From contig FWCC01000055.1 of NCBI GenBank assembly GCA_900169235.1, positions 562-59,012 of the forward strand: a stretch of 58,451 nucleotides of DNA, read 5' to 3'. Made by a program: the position numbers and the translations under genes. This document shows, one piece after another, positions 45,320 to 57,519 of the stretch (positions are counted from its first letter, which is position 1; the number at the start of each line of letters is the position of its first letter). The notes beneath the pieces are model-generated. The model was not told where the DNA came from, ran no database searches, and saw only the letters and a list, made by a program, of their open reading frames with translations. The stretch comes from Zarea fungicola. Lineage: Eukaryota > Ascomycota > Sordariomycetes > Hypocreales > Cordycipitaceae.

Positions 45320-47312
45320 TTAATGTATTGAAAACGTCTCTTCCACCGCGCCTTTCACATTCAGGGCCTCGCCCTTCATCATGCCATGCACATAACACTC
45401 GCCAATTAATTTCCATCCGTCTTTTGTCCTTGGTCCTCTACGCCGCAGCACAAACGGCGCATGTCCACCATACAGCACCACTACGGTGTCTCCCGGCTCC
45501 ATAGTGTCCGGACCAAGAACGTAGTGGCCCTGTGCCGAGACGGCGAACCGCCTGTATCTCGAGATGAGCGATGCCTCATGCGACCATTTGAAGGCGTCAC
45601 CGCCTCCAGTATTGCCGAGTTCGCGAATCTCGGGGGACACGAGCGGATCGGAGGGCGACGTCGTTCGAGTTATATATGCCGCTGCATTGGCGAGATGTAC
45701 AGAGCTGGAAATCGCCGAGTGGTCGCGGCTGCGGTCAACGCCAATGCCTGCATTTGTCAAGCACTGGGCCAGGACAAAAAATGGCGACTCGACAGTCGGG
45801 TAGTATTTTCCGACCGCCGACGAGGAAGCCAGGTGCATGGGCGAATTGTGGCCGCATATTCGTTGCCAGAGCGCAGTCATGGGATGAATGGCATCGTCCC
45901 GCTGTCCGCGGATAAAGAAATTGTGGCTATGTATCACCCAAGACGCCGTATCTATGGTATCAATGTGTCGCCCTCGTATGTGTAACGTCAGCGTCTCCTT
46001 GTCTATTGTGAGCTGCGGCTTCGTTGTGCCTGCCGCCCGGTGCGGTGTGTCCGGGGACCCAAACATGTGGCGCGCCCGATGACGCCAGTCAGGAACCCAA
46101 GAAGGTAGGCCGGCCGGCGAAAAGTTTGTCGGGGCCGGAGCCGCTCCATCACTGTTGCTGAGGATCGAATTCTGCCTGCTGACAGACACCGCATCGCCAT
46201 TGTGTGTGGCAGACAACACAATGAGCGAGTCTGCACCCTCCAGTCCTCGAATAGCCACGTCGCAGTACACGTCCTCAACTGGCCGACCATAATTAGCAGC
46301 CAGACTTGTCAGTGTTGGTGTCGTACTCTTTTTGCGAAGTGAAAAGTGGCCGAGAAAGGCATAGACGCGATCTCGCGGATCCTCGGCACGCATATGCCGC
46401 GCTCGGTGCAATTCATAGATGAAGTTGCCACGCCGGTGGTATTGGTCGACAATAGCGTCTTCTGGCTCCACAAACCGGCGGTAGAGGTAGCGAATGTTGG
46501 GGGTTGCGACAGAGAAACGCGACCGTAAGTGGTGATACTTTTCGTTGAGCACCGCCACGACGTCAGAGAGCAGATCCCAACTAATTTCTGCATCGCCCCA
46601 GAACAACGTTGCCGGCGTCGTGGTCCCTATTTCTTGGACTATCCAAATACGATGAAACTAGTTCCGTTAGCTTCATATTCTGAGAAAGGTTCACGCGACA
46701 AAAGGACGAACCCAGGGCAGCAATGCCATCTTAGCCAGCGGCTTCCACAGTAAAGCACTCTGCTGATGCAGGTTATCGGAGTGTGCCTTGTGGAATATTT
46801 TTATGAGTTTCCTCGTCAGCAAAGGTGCCTTGAAGTTTCTCAATCATATTAAACGCCTCATACGCCACCCCTGCATCGTCGTGACCCAGCCAGACTAGAA
46901 TTTGCCGCGCACTCCTATACACCAGATTCATCAAGTCCACCTGTTGACTTCGCTCTTCTACGTCATTTTGGTTGATGCACACTTGATCGGCCCAGAGCCT
47001 GCGCGGCTGGTCTTGCCGTCGAAGGCGCCGCAGCGCGTCGTGGATGCTCTGCGTTATTGGGAGCACTCGTCCATCATCAAGGTGCAGCTGCTCGGTACGG
47101 CTGCGGCTGCCCCAAACATAGGAGATTGCCTCGAAATCAATCTCAGAAGCAGATTCATCAAGGGACTCGGTGCTCAGATAGCCGCGGAGTGGTTGGTCGC
47201 GGCCGTTGGCTGGATGAAGCGTCAGAATGCGAATGGACCGCGAGTCGCCAAAGGACTCGTACTGGTACACGGGCCACTTTGGCGATTCAGTCGCGATGAT
47301 TGACTCCTCCAT
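45320..47312 (-). pseudogene. HET-domain (heterokaryon incompatibility) protein, frameshifted
   Basis: The N-terminal HET domain is clear: FEAISYVWGS, SIHDALRRLR, RRLWADQVCINQND and VYRSARQILVWLGHD. After ADEETHK the frame runs into a stop. One base fewer in the T5 run at 46798-46802 (+) gives FHKAHSDNLHQQSALLWKPLAKMALLPW in frame. A 54-nt intron (46711-46658) then joins to FHRIWIVQEIG, the expected end of the domain. The C-terminal part is long and conserved, ending with the family's LIGECYVHGMMKGEA. Start to stop minus the intron is 3n+1 nt, fitting a single indel. HET proteins trigger cell death after fusion of incompatible hyphae. The gene is head-to-head with an NLR. The start at 47312 is my choice; the frame is open upstream to 47507. 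Confidence 0.85.
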
Positions 47313-47938
47313 AGGAGACTGGTTATTGCTCCGCGAAACACATTGAAGAGGCCACGATGGTTGATACGGGGAGAGAGTTGAGATCAGCATCGCGGATTTA
47401 GTGGGACGCCTAGTTCCAAGGCTGGCGGCCAAATACTGCTTCGCTACGAAGCTGCCGCTGATCTTGTAACGAGGGCCCTGTCGAGTGAAAACATGCCGTC
47501 TCATCATTATTGATGCTCCATGACAAAAAGATGGTCATTTTCCCCTTTCGCTGCCAAATCGCCCTCTGTTTTATCCAGTAAGCCCGGTAGCAAGAGGCGC
47601 AGCAAAGGATGATGGCGGCCTCCAACCACGACCGGGCCATCGCGACAGTGGCCAGATATCCACGGTAAATCCAACCACGGATCCATAAATACCAAGTAGC
47701 CGCCCACGAGAGGCCTAGCGAGGATGTTTGTACGTTTCATCGTCGCGTGTGCTCGCTCGCCCTCCTAAAGGTGCCGAGTTTTTCCATTTGCGCATAGCCT
47801 CTCAGTCACGGGCTGCGGGGTTACTGTCGTGGCGCGTAGGAGCTGAAGTTTTCATGCAGGCGGCGCTGTCGTCGAAATGTCTGCCTTTAGTGGTAGACTG
47901 CACATCATGCCCAGTTTATTCGTCCCCAAGGTCTCGGA
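47313..47938. promoter_or_regulatory. Divergent promoter of the HET / NLR pair
   Basis: The region between the start codons of the HET and NLR genes (430-630 bp depending on the HET start). Shared regulation is likely by position only; no motif was identified. Confidence 0.4.
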
Positions 47939-50900
47939 ATGCAAGCTCTACAGCAGGCCGCACCGCTAAAGGCCGGGATTCGCTTGGCACAGGCCATCTC
48001 CGAATTTGAGGCAGGTCTTTCGACAGGTCAAAAGAATGAGTTCGGATCGTATCGACTGAGCGCAAGCAAAGCGCCCCTAACGAGCCAAGATGTCGATCGA
48101 CTCACGAGTGAACTTGACCTCCACATGGCAGGGAATCGATTTGGCGGCGGACGATGCTTTGGACCTCGGCTCACAAATGTTCTTCATGCTATTCAACAGT
48201 TTGCTTCCATCGGAGATGTGATGATTGGTGGCTCGCAAAATCTCATCGCCTGTGGAGTTTGGTCTGTCGCCCGCATTACTCTGCTGGTGCGTTGAGCGTC
48301 AAATCACTTCAATATTAATTCCTTAAGCTAATCAATTCTTGCAAAGTCTCTCATCACTTGGTCGTCATTCTTCGAGAAGCTGTCCTTGCTACTCATGGCG
48401 GCCGGGCGCTCAGCGCCGCGATACGAACGAATGGTGCTACTGTATCCGCGATCACAAGCCCTTCAGTCCTATCTTTCAGAGTACTTCATCGTTATTGTGC
48501 AAATTTGTCACCGAGCGTTCAAGTTTGGGCAGAAGCGAGTCCTTGGACAGATTTTCTCTGCGATTGGCGACGGCGATGCAAACTTGCAATCGCACAAGGC
48601 CGATCTTGATGAATGGTCAACCCTTATTAAACTTGAAGTTGATCTTCTTAATGTTGAAGAACATAGGAGTTTCTTCAAAAGTCTCGTGCAATCCTCTGGG
48701 TCCGAGACTGCTCGCCGACGCAATGAAGCAAGAATCTCAATCCTCCAAGCCTGTTCAACCTACGACTATCAAACAACGTGGAAACAAATTCGCAAGCGCG
48801 GAAACACGTCCCTGCTAAATGGAAACGAAGTATATCTCGCTTGGAAGGCTAACAAGACATCATGCACACTGATATGTACCGGCAAGCTGGGGTCGGGTAA
48901 ATCAGTGTTGTTAGCCAACATTGTTGACGACCTAAATTGTGATGTACAATCGCTCATATGCCCTGTCGCATATTTCTTCTGTCGTTATGACTTGGCTGAA
49001 AGCCTGACAAGCAACACGATGCTCCGTTCTTTGGCCCGTCAACTGTTGCAACCGATCAAGGAGCTGACTTCACTGAGTCGCGAACGTCTGGAAACCGGCA
49101 ATTTTCCTGACACTTTCAAACTATTTGATCTACTCGCCATGGTAGTTCCACCAAAATTTCAGGCTTGCATAATAATCGACGGTTTAGACGCCTGTGACAA
49201 GGCTGAATCAAAACAGGTACTCAAGGACCTTCAGCGACTTCAAGATCTTTTTCCAATTCGCGTCTGTCTTTCCTTTAGAACCGATTTTAAAAGTGGTCAG
49301 AATATGCTTCATCGAGAAATGAAGACACAGACTGTGTTTTCTATCCCAGAAGAGAACCCCGACATTGAAGGTTTCATCACTGCTGAGTTGGAGCGCCGCC
49401 TCGAATCTCGGCATCTCAAGATCGGCAACCCGGGTATCATCGCTGAGATACATGATGCCTTAACGTGTGGGGCTCAGGGCATGTTTCTTTGGGTTGTCTT
49501 GCAAATTGATTCTCTATGCAGTGCAAGAACCGATGAATCTATCCGACAAGCGCTGCATGATCTTCCAGGCGATCTACCTGAGACATTTACACGCGTCTTG
49601 CGCAAGTCCACTAAACCGGGTGATAAATTTCAAACCAAAGTACTAGAGCTTCTCACTACGGCACGACGTCCTTTGACTACGGCGGAGTGTCGTGAAGCAC
49701 TGAGCGTAGTAGTTGGCGACACCGACTGGAATCCCGCGCGACTGCTCAATGATGTGGATGACGCGTTGGCAGGCTGTGGCAGCTTAATCACTGTGGATGA
49801 AGAAGATGACACTGTAAGCTTCATTCACAACAGCGTTGTACAATACCTGTTTAGTGACTACATGTCTTGTTTCGACGCCTCATTTACAGCCGAACGCGCG
49901 GAAAATACCATGGGCTGCATCATCGTAACATATCTCAATTATGATGTTTTTGATACTCAACTGTCAAAAAGCTCAAACACACAGATGGATGGTGCAGTCA
50001 TGCCGTCCAAGGTAATTCGATCGATAAATTTGCCGAGCACTGCCCAAAGCATTGCCTTGCGGCTTTTACGATCCAAAGGACAGCCCAATTTCAACTTGGG
50101 GGAAGCACTTCAAGAGGCGGGGCAAGCTTTTCAGCCCCCTTTGGTGAACCAATTCTTCTTCCTACAGTACGCAAAGTCAAATTGGCCGCGCCATGTCCAG
50201 TTTATCGCAAAAGAAAATCTTCGGTGCTTCAATCTTGTGCTGAGGCTTTGTCGAGGAGTCGACATCAATGCCAATAAAGTTATTGGAGGCAGTGACTGGG
50301 CTAGCTTTATGGTTTGGGCTGCTGAGAACGGAGAGATGGACATTCTTCGTGCATTTCCCAGCGAATTGAACCTTTTCTACAGGGCAGACAGAATAGCAGG
50401 CCGGGGGCGGCGCATTCCTCAAGCGCTCTTACGTAGACTGTTGATCCTGGATGACCAACTTCTCAATGCTCGAGACTCAACTGGCCAGTCACTACTCATG
50501 TTGGTAGTTTACCAGTTATTAGAGGCGGGTCCAGACCCAATTAGACGCACCTGGAGGGACCATAAAGCGCGTGGTGAATTTCGAGGTGCCTGGGTCTGGA
50601 GGTGGCCTGAAAGTGATGAAATGATCACAATGATCATTGAGTTCCTCTTCATGCATTGTGTGGGCAGGGGCATCGAAAGTAAAGACAGCAATGGTCGAAC
50701 CGCGTTATCCATCGCATCGGAGCTCGATCTGGTATCGATTGTCCACATGCTGGCTTCCGCAGGTGCTGACCTTGACTGTAAAGACATACGTGGACTAAGT
50801 CCTTTGCAATGGGCTATTTTTGGCGAGTCCAGAGCGACTACTGAACTCCTCGTCCATTTTAAGGTAGATGTTGAGGCCGAGGACACGCTCGGCCGGAGTG

Positions 50901-51193
50901 CTCTTTCCGCAGCAGTGAGAGCAGACAATTTACACGCAACGCGTCTTTTAATTGAATGTGGTGCGAACTGTAACAGCACCGATGTTGATGGCGTAACGCC
51001 GCTCATCTATGCGGCTCGAGGTGGCCACACGGAAGTGCTGAGAGCCCTTATTGACGTTGAAAGGGCAGACCTCGGGCATACTGACAAACATGGCCGTACT
51101 GCCCTTTCCGCCGCCAAGGAGAGTGGCAACAAAGAGACTGTCCAAGTTCTTTTAACAGAGGTGTCAAGAAGAGTGGTTACGAAGACACATTAA
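47939..51193 (+). CDS. NLR-like STAND protein: N-terminal fungal domain, NACHT, ankyrin repeats
   Basis: Two exons (47939-48286, 48347-51193) give 1064 residues. The N-terminal 250 residues form a conserved fungal STAND-associated domain (GNRFGGGRCFGPRLTNVL, GSQNLIACGVWS, MAAGRSAPRYERM, YPRSQALQSYLSEYFIV). The NACHT module has Walker A GKLGSGKS at about 295-302 and Walker B ACIIIDGLDAC at about 388-399. A winged-helix-like segment follows (ARRPLTTAECREALS). Ankyrin repeats run from about residue 880 to the end (NGRTALSIASELD, GLSPLQWAIFGE, GRSALSAAVRAD, VTPLIYAARGGH, GRTALSAAKESG). Such proteins sense non-self or perturbed self and trigger cell death or defence. No frame defect is seen, unlike its HET neighbour. 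Confidence 0.92.
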
Positions 51194-52632
51194 ACACGGC
51201 GGCCTCCTATATTTATTCTACAGCAGAGTGACTCTTAACAACCACTACCTAAACAAACATCAAAACTAATAGTCTTTATTTAACTCTTTTATATAACAGC
51301 ACATGAGACAACATTTGCAAGTTAAAAACTTTTGGAACTGGCTTCCTATGCTTTGTCAATCACCCACTTCTCTCTAACCGTGGGCCAACTACAGTCTCTT
51401 GTATTGTATATAGGAAGGAAGTCCTTCCTATCGTTAGATAGAAAATCTAACCAAGTCATCACACTGCAATATCATCAAGAGCAGCCCTCTTGGTACATGC
51501 AACCGTGACTATACCAACACGCGCGACTTGAACACATCAACACAGGTTCAAGTGCACCACGTCCAAATCCTTTTGGAAAACATTGGGGTGGAATCGGAAG
51601 ATTTGGATCTGGGGTCGCGGGGTCATAATTGTTATGATTGAGACAATTGGCAAGAGCCAGCAGAGCGGATGGTTTGGTTAATGGGAGGAGTATATATGTT
51701 TATACACTTTCACCACTGCAAAGAAAAATGAGCAGATAAATATCTCTCTTCTCGGATTTGGCTAGGATAGTACCAAATGAAACATTACCGGAAAACGACT
51801 CGCACTCTGCTGCCGAAGATGAGGCCAAGAGCCAGTCCCGGCTACCCACACAGCGCACCGCGACTCAAAACAACAAAGTTTGCCGTATGTAAAATTGCGC
51901 AACCCCAGAGCCCAGACCTGCAAAAACGCCATTATCTGTTGAGAATAAAAACTCCTCTCCTTACGCTCCTTTGTCCCCATAACTCCACAACTTGGGCGAA
52001 ACTGACTCTCCCTCCAGAGCAGTCACCACCCGTTGGGCCATTTATTTGCTGGCAAAATTTGTTACTAGTTATGGTTAAGATCCAGGCAAATGGTTAAATA
52101 AATTTTGCTGGCACAATTTTGGCTCAGCGTTGCCTTGGACGCCGCTGTGTGAGACATCTATACTAGTTAAATGCCACACCCGTTTGGCCATTCATCTCTC
52201 ACGTTTTGGATGCTCCTTTGACAAACATCCACCACACGGAACCATACCAACGGTTGTACCTGTCGCTCATATACCTAGCAACAGGTCATCTCGGCAAATG
52301 CCATGGCCGATATCGTGATCGTAGGTCAGCGCTACATATGACAGCAGGGGCCAGGTCAGTATGCCGGCTCAACACGGCCCTATACCGCCTCCGTGCCGCT
52401 TACTGACAAGTAAGCTGGCCCAGTTATTGCCAAACGGCGATGATTTCCATCACCTACTGCCAGACACGGTCGGTTCGGGTCCCGAGACGCCGCTCCACTC
52501 CAAGAAGCATTTGTAGTAATATAGAAACAAGCATATTTCCATTCTCAAGGCAACACCGATACCCTTACTTCACTTCATTTATTCTCAAAACCCTATTCTA
52601 CAGCAGAGTTAAGCTTACATTTCGTCCCCATC
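51194..52632. other. Intergenic
   Basis: About 1.4 kb with only short frames. None has recognisable features. Confidence 0.4.
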
Positions 52633-53502
52633 ATGTTATTGACTGGCGCTCTTATATTATCTTTGGCGGCTGTTAGCCTTGCTAGCCCTGTGGTCGTACT
52701 CAGATCAGACCCTCCTGTCGATGCTGTATTTATCACGTGTGAGGAGGGCACAAACGACCCCATCTGTCTCCTCGTCAAGCAACCTATTCAGGATGTCATC
52801 ACGGAGCTCACTCACCCTAACGGGACAGTTGAGGTCCACAGGAACCTTTATACTCGCTCACAGCTACAAACCATTCGTGAGGAAAATGGTGTGGTCAGCA
52901 CTGAACACACCCCCCACCAGGAAGACATCGATCCATCTGCAGCATTTACCAAGCGTGAGAATCTGCCCCCTATCTGCAAGAGAGAAACCCAAAAATGGTA
53001 CGATACCCAAACCTGGGGATACTGGTACCAGGGCTGGCACCAAGTTGGCAATTGCTTCTACTGCGACCAATGCACCGAGTCCATCGCCACAAGCTTTGCC
53101 GTGGCGCAGACGTGGACCTACGGGCTGAGTGCCAAGTTTGGCGAAGTCATTACTGCTACCTTTGGCTTTAGCTGGGGACAGACCTTTACCCTATCCGATA
53201 CTCGCACCTGCCAATGGAATTTTGTGGAATCCGGCTGCCACTCAATATGGTATCAGCCTCTAATGTCCTATCATAACGGAAACGCAAACTACCAAACTCA
53301 TATTCACTGTTATGCTCGCCCAGGCGAGCCTGCCACTGACTCCTATTTTGACCACAACTGGGTGGGTGTCAATGTGAACCAGGGTGGGAATAATGGTGTA
53401 AACCAGGGAAACTTGGGCTGCAACAGCGGGTGCAGCGGAAAAGATTACCGACAGTGCGCTAATGGAAATCATGGCGGCGTTCTGTGGCCTTATGCTAACT
53501 AG
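52633..53502 (+). CDS. Secreted protein with dibasic pro-region, unknown function
   Basis: A single exon encodes 289 residues. The signal peptide (MLLTGALILSLAAVSLAS) is followed by an acidic pro-region with an N-glycosylation site. Two Kex2-type KR sites lie at 107-108 and 116-117, and cleavage would release a mature chain of about 172 residues. That chain is rich in Trp/Tyr (KWYDTQTWGYWYQGWHQ), contains paired Cys (CFYCDQC) and has alternating Ser/Thr/aromatic stretches suggesting beta-structure. The end is Gly/Asn-rich with four Cys (CNSGC ... QC among them). I do not recognise the family. The pro-protein layout is clear; the role is not. Confidence 0.75.
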   Translation: MLLTGALILSLAAVSLASPVVVLRSDPPVDAVFITCEEGTNDPICLLVKQPIQDVITELTHPNGTVEVHRNLYTRSQLQTIREENGVVSTEHTPHQEDIDPSAAFTKRENLPPICKRETQKWYDTQTWGYWYQGWHQVGNCFYCDQCTESIATSFAVAQTWTYGLSAKFGEVITATFGFSWGQTFTLSDTRTCQWNFVESGCHSIWYQPLMSYHNGNANYQTHIHCYARPGEPATDSYFDHNWVGVNVNQGGNNGVNQGNLGCNSGCSGKDYRQCANGNHGGVLWPYAN

Positions 53503-54091
53503 CCTACTATGAGCCTTTATGTGTATTATTAGGATTAGTTGGCAGCGCACTCGCAAAAACGCGCCAATAGATAGTCTCGCTACATATATTATTCTAGCAA
53601 TCAACCTTTTAATATCGCACCTTATAACGCTCCATCTAAAGACTGCTTGACAAGTACTGATGACTTGCAGCCTGTTCCTCTGGTGTATGTACGCCGTGGT
53701 CGTTTAATAGACGCACTAGGTGGTTGCCTATTGCAATCACAGGCATATATTCTTTCGAATTCTATGTTATCGTTAGCCTCTCTTTGCCCTTTGGCGAAAG
53801 TTGCCTATTTTGGAATATTTGTAATAAATTTTGCATGGCTATTGTGAACATTTTCGTGATTGCATCATTTTTCATTAAATCTAGAACTTACGGTTCTTGC
53901 GAGGCTCCACTCTCGACGAAACTTTCCTATTTTGGACAATTGGTAATCCCCTCGGTCTAGATGTGGCTTGCATAGAACCCGGAAGCCAAAGAGTTCACTT
54001 GGTTCGTGTCGGCATAAAGAGACACACATATATATAGCATGATGCTATCCGATCAATTTAGACTCCTAACAACAAAACTACCCATATCAAG
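53503..54091. other. Intergenic, promoter of epoxide hydrolase
   Basis: No gene. A TATA-like atatatata lies near 54030, about 60 bp before the epoxide hydrolase ATG. Confidence 0.4.
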
Positions 54092-55444
54092 ATGTTTCCC
54101 CCACTCACCAGCCTGTTGAAGGCCGCATTGGTGACTCTATGCGTCACTGGGGCCTTGGCCGCCAACTTACCTAGGGATACTGCCGATACTGCCAAGTACC
54201 GGCCTCGTCCGTACAAAATCGACGTTTCTCATGAATTCATTGACGAATTCCGACGCAAAGCGGCCCGCTACCGTCAGGTCACCGACATTGCAGCACCTGC
54301 TTGGTTTGACGGACCACCCTCTGCCAATATCTCGCAAATTTCCAAGTTCATCGCCTATGAATATGACTGGTATAAATATCAAGAGACCATCAATTCCAAG
54401 TTCCATCACTACATCACTACTGTCCCGGCCCCCAATGGATACCCTCACGATCAAGCCATTCACTTCATCCATCACCGAAGCAATAGGAAGGATGCCATCC
54501 CCATTCTGCTTCTTCACGGCTGGCCAAGTACTAGCCTTGAATGGGAAAAGGTGGTTGAAAAACTGGTCAACCCACAGGACTCGTCGAAACCAGCATTCCA
54601 TGTCGTGGCACCAGACCTCCCTGGCTTTGGGTTCTCGCCTGCACCTGTTGCACCTGGTCTAGGGGGCTCACAGCATGCCTCGATTTTCGCAAGCCTGATG
54701 CAGCAGCTGGGATACTGCTCTTACGCCATATACTCGACCGACTTGGGCTATGTTGTTGGGCTGAAAATGGTGGACGAGTACAAAGAAAGAATCCTCAATC
54801 ATTTAACCGACTTTTATATTGTACTTCCCAGTCCAGCAGACGTACAGCGGTTTGCGCAGAATGCCACCACTGCCGAGGAAGCGAGGTATATTGCTGCGTT
54901 CAGCGAGGGACTTGGTGGCCAACATTCTGCATACTCTGCCGTGCACAGTACCTATCCACTGTCCATTGCCTATGCCTTGAACGACTCACCCATGGGGTTC
55001 CTGGCATGGATGTGGCAGCTTGACTATACAGTGCGTGACTTGTCTGTGCCTTATACACCGCAGGAGCTAGTTTCGCAGGCTCTGCTGCTTTATCTCCCCG
55101 GTGTATATGGAAATATCCGGAGCTACAAGGAGCTGTTCCCGGCCTTGCTGCAAGGCATCAAACCAAGCACTGTTCCCACCTCTGTCCTGCAGTGGGGCTA
55201 TCCAAAGCCAGCCTATCCTGAACTCGCAAATGCCAACTTTGTGGTAAGTTAACTTGCCGACAAGCAACTATAAGCCCGCGAATGATTGCCTGCTAACAGG
55301 GACACGCTTTATTAGCCCAGAAGCTGGGTCGAGCGAACTGCCAATGTTACGTTTTTCAGACGCCACGATAGCGGCGGCCATTTTCCTGCGTACAGTCAGC
55401 CAGAACTATGGTTAAAGGATGTGCAAGACGTTTTCAGGAAGTAA
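54092..55444 (+). CDS. Secreted epoxide hydrolase (EHN plus alpha/beta hydrolase fold)
   Basis: Two exons (54092-55243, 55316-55444) give 426 residues. A signal peptide (LLKAALVTLCVTGALA) is followed by the N-terminal EHN domain (RPYKIDVSHEFIDEFRRKAARYR, quoted as family start) and the hydrolase domain. The oxyanion motif HGWP is at 142-145, and VVAPDLPGFGFS follows. The nucleophile is D217 in STDLGY, and the catalytic His is H406 in SGGHFPAYSQPE in exon 2. The enzyme opens epoxides to diols. An extracellular form suggests action on host or environmental compounds. The nucleophile elbow reads STDLG instead of the common GGDWG, a divergence to note. A Zn(II)2Cys6 gene lies convergently next to it. 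Confidence 0.9.
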
Positions 55445-55891
55445 CAAGGCTGTCAATGTACGATATAAATTCTCCTGGGGAGAATCGACGGGCAAGACAT
55501 GTATCCAAAACATTTTAGTGTCCATGTTCAATAGCCGGGGTCATCATAACTGTATGTAGGCAGAACTTTGCCAGCAACACATACAGAGAGGCATTGAATA
55601 TGTGTGTAAAACATCAACTTGGTATTTCCACCGGGCCACCTAGTCTAGTCACATGGAAAAGGAAACAAACGGTTGTGCTCTTACATAAAAATATTTTGTG
55701 TTGTGTCTAGTGGTATTCCTCAGTGTAGAAACACGTTGCATAGCTGTGGTTGCCAGCAGATGCCTATTTGTAGAGAATTCTGGACATATGGAGACTGCTA
55801 TTTAAAGAAGATATATTTTGTCACTAAATACCGTTCCAAGCTGCAGTCTTGGTCTGAATGATGCTCCAACGGGCAGCGCCTGATTGACTGC
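55445..55891. other. Convergent 3' region
   Basis: Lies between the epoxide hydrolase and transcription factor stops. Nothing is recognised. Confidence 0.4.
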
Positions 55892-57519
55892 TTACACTAT
55901 AGTTTCACCTTGGTTTCTGAACAAGCTCTTGAACCCTTGGAAAACATTGGCACCATCATTGAAAGGCGGTAACATGAAAATGCTGGCACCAGCCTGATGT
56001 TGAAGCTCGGGTTCTCTTAATAAGGCCCAGTAAATAATACCAAACGGTGCTGGCGGAATATATTGGCCATTCGAAAAGTCGATGAATCTTTGATTCATAA
56101 TAAACCATATAATGCGCATTGCCTCTATAGCAGGTTGGCATTCAAACTTTATCTCGCCTGGAAATAGTAATGGTTCATTGTCAGATTTATCTGAACTCTG
56201 GCATATATTAGCCAGACTCATGCGTGTAATTGGGGCGTGTTGTCTGGGCGGATCTTGTGTGGTATTCTTGAGTTCAAGGAGGATGACCAAAGCGACATTG
56301 TAATATAGTATTTCAAGCGCATTTGAGAGTGAGTCAAATACTATAGGGCGCTGCAGGAATTCACACAAGTTCGGAATTTGCAAAGGATCCTGAACAATAC
56401 TGGCCCCGGAATCCCTGGCTGCGTTGGCGTTTTCCAGCTGCCATTTCAGCCGCCACCTGTGGAGTTTTTGGATTTGCAGTTCCACCTCCAAACTAATAAT
56501 GCCTTGGTTTTGCACATCATAGCTGCTCTCCAACATACCGGGGATATCGACTAGGATATCCATAAGCGTATCTTCCAATGTTTTTGATCGCTGGAGCCAG
56601 GGAATCGCTCTCCATGGCTCACCGGCCAGAAAGGATCGTTGTCGTGCTTCAAGGCTATAGCAAAACTACACACTCTTAGTACGTAAGAAAAAAAAAGTTC
56701 AGGATACTCTCTAGAGGGAGGACAAACTTGAAAAACACGAGACGAACGGTATATGCCAATCAAGGCGTTCTCCTGAAAGCATTCAGCGCCACAATACTGT
56801 AGAATTTGATTTATGGCGCCAAGATGGATATTCCAAGTGCTGCTATGCTCCACAGCAAACTGTAAGGCATCAGCACCGTTAAATCTGTTCTTCTTTCACA
56901 ATAGGGTGGGTGGGTGACCAACGTTGTACATTGCCATCGTCAAAAGTATTGGTATTATCTGGGCCAGTTCTGGCTTGACGGCCCGAGAAACGACCGACTG
57001 CACTTGACCCAAAGCTGCTGTATAAGAGGTGTGACCATGAAGCTGAATGGCCTTGGCCTTGAGCCCGGCTCCGGCGCATCCATATACAACAGCCAGGCTA
57101 CATAATTCGCTCAACGGCCGCAAGTCTCCGCCTTTACTTTCTCGTAACATGGGTTCCCAGATCGGCGCCCACTGGTAGGTTGCATAAAAGTAAGAACGGA
57201 TCATCTGTTCATCCACCCTGACAAGAGGCTGGCGGCTCAGCAGCGTAGTCGTGGGCGAGAGGGCGACGTCCAATTTCTGCAATACATGTTGCGATTCATC
57301 CGGAGGCTCCCGTTTATAATGCTTCATTCGCAGAATTGGAATGTACCCTGGGCAGGGACGGCGGGAGCGGAGGCATTGACCGCATCCGGGTCGGTCCTTG
57401 TCTTATCCGGTCATTGTTGGTCCATGGAAGGCGTGTTCCTCCGGCTCGCAATACTCACCACACTTGATTCTCCGTCTCCGACATGCTTCGCAGTAGCCAC
57501 TCGTCGGTTGTCTGCCCAT
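55892..57519 (-). CDS. Zn(II)2Cys6 transcription factor
   Basis: Four exons (57519-57459, 57401-56923, 56859-56728, 56665-55892) give 481 residues. The binuclear zinc cluster is complete across the first intron: Cys 10, 13, 20, 27, 30 and 37 (CEACRRRRIKC, then CGQCLRSRRPC). The rest follows the compact fungal regulator pattern: MIRSYFYATYQWAPIW, STWNIHLGAINQIL, SFLAGEPWRAIPW and EDTLMDILVDIPGMLES. The donor of intron 2 is non-standard (gttggt); an alternative four bases away changes phase, so that join needs transcript support. Being convergent with the epoxide hydrolase it could regulate it, but position is the only hint. Confidence 0.85.
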
